20,883 nt of DNA. Origin: Chitinophagaceae bacterium (lineage in GTDB: Bacteria; Bacteroidota; Bacteroidia; Chitinophagales; Chitinophagaceae). A program made the position numbers and the translations under genes. This document shows, piece after piece, positions 16,172-20,883 of the stretch; position 1 is the stretch's first letter, and each line of letters opens with the position of its first letter. Where the stretch lies: positions 1-20,883 of the forward strand of contig JADKJI010000055.1 of NCBI GenBank assembly GCA_016721085.1. Reading direction: 5' to 3'. Under the pieces are notes generated by a model that ran no database searches, was not told the DNA's origin, and was given only the letters and a program-made list of their open reading frames with translations.

Positions 16172-16801
16172 ATGGAAAAAGTTGAAAAATTTTGGGATAG
16201 AATCGCTTCCAGGTATGATGCTATTGAAAGTAATGACATGGCTTACCGGATATTTATTGAAGAGGCAAGAAGGTATATCAAAGCAGATGACACGGTTATA
16301 GATTTCGGTTGTGGAACCGGACTCATCTGCAATGAAATTGCACAGAATGTCAGGACAATCTATGCTATAGATACATCCCCAGGGATGCTTGAAATTTCTA
16401 AAAGCAAGGCATCTGAGTGCCAGATCCAGAATATTGAATTTTCGTGCACTTCGATATTTGATGAGAAATTCAAGGAGGGATCCATTGATGCCTTAATTGC
16501 CTTTAACATCTTCCATTTATTGGAAGAGCCACTAATATATTTTCATAGGATTAACCACCTATTAAAACCAGGCGGTTATATATTATCAGCTACTCCTTGC
16601 ATGAGTGAGGCCCCGGCATTAAACCTTGTTCTGAAGCTCTCTTCCATGATAGGCTTAACGCCCAAATTAAATTCATTTTCCAGCACAGAATTGGAACAAC
16701 TATTCTTAAAGGCATCTTTAAAGACAGTAAAGCTGAACAGAATTAAACCGAAATCTCCACAGTATTTCTGCATTTCAGAAAAGAATCAGGGAATAGAATA
16801 A
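16172..16801 (+). CDS. Class I SAM-dependent methyltransferase
   Basis: This intact 209-residue protein should transfer a methyl group from S-adenosylmethionine in the cytoplasm. It begins with FWDRIASRYD, typical of ubiquinone/menaquinone-type and related small-molecule methyltransferases. Motif I is VIDFGCGTGL (about residues 46-55), followed by IYAIDTSPGML with the acidic residue that binds the ribose of SAM, then ALIAFNIFHLLEEP and LLKPGGYIL. The C-terminal part lacks the specific signature of a known subfamily, so the substrate is open. It starts 11 bases after the outer-membrane-like gene, with a Crp/Fnr regulator upstream. It is the one gene after 9.7 kb with no sign of a frame error. 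Confidence 0.88.
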   Translation: MEKVEKFWDRIASRYDAIESNDMAYRIFIEEARRYIKADDTVIDFGCGTGLICNEIAQNVRTIYAIDTSPGMLEISKSKASECQIQNIEFSCTSIFDEKFKEGSIDALIAFNIFHLLEEPLIYFHRINHLLKPGGYILSATPCMSEAPALNLVLKLSSMIGLTPKLNSFSSTELEQLFLKASLKTVKLNRIKPKSPQYFCISEKNQGIE

Positions 16802-16864
16802 TGGTATCATATTGACAATTAAATTTTTATGTCGATGTTTTACAAACAGCTAATTCTCAAAATC

Positions 16865-17670
16865 ATGAACACAAAAATAATTTCCGGATAAGATTTTCAC
16901 TTTTCTAAGCATGATTGCATGCTTATGTGCTTGCAGTGAACAAATAAAATTTCAGGCCTCATTAATGGAGATGAAAAACCGGAATATCTGCTGAAAGATT
17001 CCACATACTGGAATAAATATGAAAGTCCGCATTTTATCTATTATTCTAGCAAAAAGGTAAACAATGATTTTATCGAACCGATCATGGAGAGTCAGGAAAT
17101 CAACGTTACACATATTGCCAAAATAATGAATATCAACAATATAGACACCCTGCAAAAATCAACTTTTGGTTATTCAACTCAGATAATGAGAAATACCAGA
17201 AGACCCAGGTTAATTCAAATGCACATACATTAACTGAATATTGGTCAACCTACTACAATATCAATAATGCTACCGGCGCACATGAAGTTGGCCATCTTAT
17301 GAGTCAATATTTCTGGGGTTATCTTAATTCGAAGAAATATGATTTTTTAATGCAGGAAGGATTTGCATTTTATGTTGATGAAACAAGGTTTTTTAAGTTT
17401 GACTTTTACATAAAAGCAAGAACTATACTTCGAAATGAAAAATACAAAATATCAACAATTATAAAGGACAACAATAACGATGATTATGAGGAAAAAGCCA
17501 TCGTTTGCGGTGCATTTATTAAGTATTTAATCACTTCCCATGGAATTGAGAACTTTGCCAAATTATGGAAGAGTGTCGTGGAAGATGAAAATGTCTTTAG
17601 TACCATCTATAGCAAGAGCTTATCCACTTTGGAGAAGGATTTTTATGCCTTTCTGGATGTTCAGAATTGA
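16865..17670 (+). CDS. Lipoprotein with HEVGH zinc-peptidase motif (frameshifted)
   Basis: The product of about 265 residues starts MNTKIISG and, in another frame, passes through FLSMIACLCAC followed by SEQIK, a lipobox for anchoring by its cysteine. After LLKDSTYWNKYESPHF and INVTHIAKIMNI the final frame contains ATGAHEVGHLMSQYFWGY (HEVGH codons at 17281-17295), the HExxH-type zinc motif, and 20 or so residues later LMQEGFAFYVDE, whose glutamate could be the third zinc ligand as in gluzincins. The C-terminal part (CGAFIKYLITSHGIENFAKLWK) resembles the helix seen after the active site in peptidase MA-like proteins. Frame changes fall near 16885, 16950 and 17160. Substrate unknown. Confidence 0.65.
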
Positions 17671-17982
17671 CGAAACCGACCAACAGGAAGCGTTAATATT
17701 ATTGAGTCCATTGCTGTTCAGAATGCCCCCGGTATAACTCAAACCTAAGGGATTGAGCGACAAATTACTTGCGGATAAGATCAGAGAGTAGTTCACGTAA
17801 ACTATTTGTGGAAAAGTTGTTGTCAAAACAGAGTTCAACAGACTTTTTTGTACTGTTGGGAAAATCAGAATTCTGTCCTGCAATTTAGCCAGTTTATTCA
17901 TCTGAAATATTAGTCCTGAAAGGAGAGTGACCTTTTCATCTTCAAGATATTAACATATATTAAATATTGTAATTCCTCCAAT
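17671..17982. other. 312-base intergenic region, nothing recognised
   Basis: A minus-strand open frame covers part of this stretch but overlaps the end of the lipoprotein gene and shows no family features, so it is not called. No repeat or strong terminator is seen. The AT-rich end, just before 17983, is the likely place for the promoter of the next gene. Confidence 0.5.
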
Positions 17983-20883
17983 ATGAAAATCGCTATTCTT
18001 CGCATTGCTTTTATGTTGATGTTAGCACTCAGTTGCATTAACACCATTAAGGCTCAAACCGGAACTGCCCTTGATTTCAATGGCTCAGATTCACCAGAAA
18101 CAGCGCAGTACCTGGTTATTCCGGGAATGCCCGAACTTTACAGCTTCACCTTTGAGTTCGATATAAAATACAAGGGAGGTAATCAAGGCTATGACAGAAT
18201 CCTGAGTACTACGAATCATGGATTCAACATGGCTATAGATGAGAATGGAATGATCAGGCTTCAGTCCACAGATTTGGATTTTTGGTGGACAGATAGGCTA
18301 TCAGCTGCCACTTAACACATGGCAGCATATTGCGGTCTGCTATGATATCACAACGGTATATTTATATATAAACGGTGTCTATTGGAATGAAATAAGTCTC
18401 TGGAATTTTCTGCCTGTTGTGGCGTCAGATTGGTATCTGGGCGCCTGCCAGGTCAATTTAGCCGAGAATGGTAATTTTGTAATGGACAACTTCAGATTCT
18501 GGGATATCCCATTGTATCAGGAAAACATTCTTCCCAATTACCAAAAATGCCTTGTTGGCAATGAAGCGGGACTTTTTGTTCTTTACGATTTTGATGAAGG
18601 TACAGGTAATACTGTTAATGATCTTGCTCCCTATGGCGGCCTGACAAACGGAACAACCACCAGTCCAGAATGGGTTACAGGATTAAGCTGCATACCTCCA
18701 AGCTATAATCTCACCTACGCAGGTAATGGTAACACAGGAGGTTCGGCACCTTCAGATATTCTTTCTCCATATATTGAGGATGAAGTAGTCACCATTATTG
18801 GTCCCGGAACACTCGCAAAAACAGGTTATGCATTTACAGCCTGGAATACTTTGGCAAATGGAAGCGGAACAGCCTATTCCATTGGGGATACATTCAGCAT
18901 GCCGGCTCATGCTGTGCAATTATACGCTCAGTGGCAGCTGGAACACTATTCAGTTACTTACTCAGGAAATGGCAATACTGCAGGCTCAGTACTGTCAGAT
19001 ACTAACAGCTACACTTACGGATCAGCAGTTATCGCTTTGGGGCAGGGGACTCTGGACAGAGATTGCAAAATATTTAACGGATGGAATACTGCCGCAAATG
19101 GCAGTGGGGATACCTATGACGCCGGATCAACCTTCAATATGCCACCAAACAACATAACACTTTACGCAAAGTGGCAGGGAGCTTATGAATCCGGCCAAAT
19201 TGTTGGAACAGCAGGATTTTCCAATGCCAGGTCTGGCACTAACTGCATTGCTTTCCTGAATGAAACACCTTATGTACTATTTGGGGAGGGAGCTGTGAAT
19301 GGCAAGGCATCAGTGATGAAATACAATGGCAACAATTGGGGAGTACGTGGAATTCCCTCTATTTTCTGCCGGAGCGGCAGAAGATTTCTCTATGGTATTT
19401 CAGGATTCAACTCCCTATATTTCATACAGGGACTATGGATATGGAAGCAGGGCCTCTGTAATGAAATTCGATGGCACGAATTGGGTGTACATTGGAAATC
19501 CGGGATTTTCAGCAGCAACAGCAAACTCTTCATCACTTGCGGTGATCAATGGGACTCCCTATATGGCATTCAGGGATTATGGCAACTCACAATTTGGATC
19601 GGTTATGAAATTTGATGGCACGAGCTGGGTGTATGTTGGCGGTCCGGGATTCACAAATGCCAGAGCCGGATCTCTTTCCCTTGCAGCAGATTCTAATGGA
19701 GTGCTTTATTTAGCTTTTATGGATGAATCAAATTCAAACAAAGCTACTGTTAAGAAATTATGGCACCAGTTGGGAAAATGTTGGTAATGCAGGCTTTACG
19801 GCAGGCGCTGCTTATAACACTTCTCTGGCACTGAACTCAGGGATACCTTATCTGGCTTTTTATGATGCTGGAAACGGGTCTAAAGCCTCTGTAATGAGAT
19901 TTGATGGCACAAAACTGGGAATATGTTGGAAGTCCGGGTTTTCGGCAAGTAGTCCAAGTAACGTAACATTAAAAATTCATAATGGAATCCCTTATGTAGC
20001 TTACCATGATCAATCGAACAGCAATAGGGTAACCGTGAAGAAGTATGATGGTATGGATTGGGTACATATAGGAGTTGTCCAAAACTCAGGTTCCACATAT
20101 ACTTGCTCAATCCTGGCATTGGACCCCAATGGAATTCCTTATGTTGAATACCATGATATAGCCAATTCAAACAAACAATCTATATCGAAATTCAGTCTGC
20201 CTGCCTTTTCGGTGTCTTATAATGGAAATGGAAATACAGGCGGTGCTGTCCCGTTGGATCCCAATTCGCCTTATGAACCCTGTGAATCGATAACAGTACT
20301 TGGGCCTGGAACCTTAGAAAAACCGGTTTTTCGTTCAGTGGCTGGAATACAGAATCAGATGGCAGTGGTCACTCATATAGCACTGGTTCAACAATAATTA
20401 TGGAATCAGATTCCATTGTTTTGTATGCACAATGGTCGACTCCAGAGATCAATATTTCAGGAAACTCAATTCCGATTGTTAATGGTGATATTAGTCCTGA
20501 AACTAATGACTTTACAGATTTTGGCTCAACAAATATCGGTACTTCAATAACACAGACTTTTTCAATTGAAAATACCGGGTCATTTGAGTTAAGTCTGACA
20601 AATAATCCGGGATTACCGTTACCGGAAGAGGTTTCTCCCTATTGGCAGATGCTCCGGGCACAATTGCGGCGAGTAGTTCAGCAAGCTTTCAGGTTTCTTT
20701 TACTCCGGACAGCTGCGGAACGTTCAATGGATTAATCAGTATTTCGAGTGATGATGCAGATGAAAGTCCATATACATTTACCATCTCAGGAATTGGTGTT
20801 GACAATATCGCACCGCAAACTCCTGTTCTGGCTGATCTGACCGGTGATTGCTCAGTAACTGCAACTGCTCCTACAACCACTGA
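17983..20883 (+). CDS. Large exported multidomain protein: LamG-like, InlB B-repeats, beta-propeller, choice-of-anchor D (partial, frameshifted)
   Basis: The gene runs off the right end and so far encodes over 960 residues in reconstructed form. A signal peptide (MKIAILRIAFMLMLALSC, cleavage near IKAQ) is followed by a LamG/concanavalin-like domain (ALDFNGSD, TWQHIAVCYDI, YINGVYWNE, LYDFDEGTG). Next come two InlB-type B-repeats, seven propeller-like repeats, a third B-repeat, and a choice-of-anchor D domain (FTDFGSTNIGTSITQTFSIENTG). The last bases read IAPQTPVLADLTGDC, which often begins an Ig-like or HYR-type repeat. Such proteins are normally surface adhesins or glycan-binding proteins, and a T9SS sorting domain may follow outside the window. 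At least six single-base changes are needed, near 18305, 19340, 19760, 19910-19940, 20320 and 20630. Confidence 0.75.
18704..18936 (+). repeat. InlB-type B-repeat 1 (Listeria-Bacteroides repeat)
   Basis: About 78 residues from YNLTYAGNGNTGG to LYAQWQ, with the family signs GYAFTAWNT and GSGTAYSIGDTFSMP. It is a beta-grasp-like surface repeat and is followed directly by repeat 2. Confidence 0.85.
18947..19176 (+). repeat. InlB-type B-repeat 2
   Basis: About 77 residues from YSVTYSGNGNTAG to LYAKWQ. It has FNGWNTAANGSGDTYDAG where repeat 1 has AWNTLANGSGTAYSIG. It borders the propeller-like repeats. Confidence 0.85.
19204..20205 (+). repeat. Seven propeller-like repeats of about 47 residues
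   Basis: Seven units, spread over three frames as given, share the pattern GF-small residues, SLAL...GTPYVAYRD, then SVMKFDGTNWVYVG. Clear examples are SAATANSSSLAVINGTPYMA, then SVMKFDGTSWVYVG, and TAGAAYNTSLALNSGIPYLA. The four strands per unit and the count of seven fit a seven-bladed beta-propeller; this fold is inferred. Confidence 0.7.
20207..20436 (+). repeat. InlB-type B-repeat 3 (frameshifted)
   Basis: FSVSYNGNGNTGGAVP to LYAQWS, with VLGPGTLEK before a frame change near 20320. After it the frame continues as SGWNTESDGSGHSYSTG. It follows the propeller directly, so two B-repeats precede and one follows that domain. Confidence 0.75.

Noticed and set aside
17620..17901. Minus-strand open frame of 93 codons after the zinc-peptidase gene
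   Set aside because: It overlaps the end of that gene, has no known motif and no convincing start signal.
1..20883. CRISPR array, tRNA or rRNA genes, phage genes, toxin-antitoxin pairs
   Set aside because: No regular spaced repeats, no cloverleaf or rRNA-like sequence and no recognisable phage or toxin-antitoxin proteins were seen.

Overview
The window comes from a Bacteroidota genome or metagenomic contig. The evidence is AT-rich coding sequence on the plus strand, several exported proteins with type IX secretion (T9SS) C-terminal sorting domains, a FISUMP-type surface protein, and no Shine-Dalgarno-like sequence at most starts.

Region 1 (1 to about 12,600) looks like an array of integron gene cassettes, apparently undescribed here. 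All cassette genes lie on the plus strand, and between them sit attC-like sites ending in GTTRRRY-like cores. The best evidence is that the first bases after a predicted cut (G|TT...) are the reverse complement of the core just after the gene(s) of the same cassette. Cassette A has GTTACCTGCA at 1871 and TGCAGGTAAC at 3925. Cassette B has GTTAGGTGC at 4054 and GCACCTAAC at 5784. Cassette E has GTTAGCG at 7440 and CGCTAAC at 9529. This is expected when a circular cassette has one complete attC that opens between G and TT. The order is: attC split by an IS1182-family element; A = MarR regulator + S41 peptidase; B = Kelch-like T9SS protein; C = CYTH-domain protein; D = small lipoprotein; E = T9SS protein plus an unknown exported protein; F = serine beta-lactamase-like hydrolase; G = remains of a short-chain dehydrogenase. 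No integrase is visible; by cassette orientation it should lie left of the window. Sites A and B are well supported, E moderately, C, D and G weakly.

Region 2 (about 11,200 to 12,480) is anomalous. A roughly 500-base purine tract on the plus strand (8 T in 480 bases) runs into a badly damaged dehydrogenase gene. A run of 13 G sits at the predicted end of the cassette B attC. Both may be sequencing or assembly artefacts.

Region 3 (13,249 to 20,883) looks like ordinary chromosome: a FISUMP protein, then a Crp/Fnr regulator, an outer-membrane-like protein and a SAM methyltransferase close together, then a lipoprotein with an HEVGH zinc-peptidase motif, and a long exported multidomain protein cut by the window end. 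That protein carries three InlB-type B-repeats around seven repeats that probably form a seven-bladed beta-propeller.

Nearly every gene after 9.7 kb needs one or more single-base frame corrections, often at homopolymers; only the methyltransferase is clean. Residual long-read errors are the simplest explanation, so the frameshifted genes are described as reconstructed products. All functional calls come from reading the sequence by eye, with no database search.
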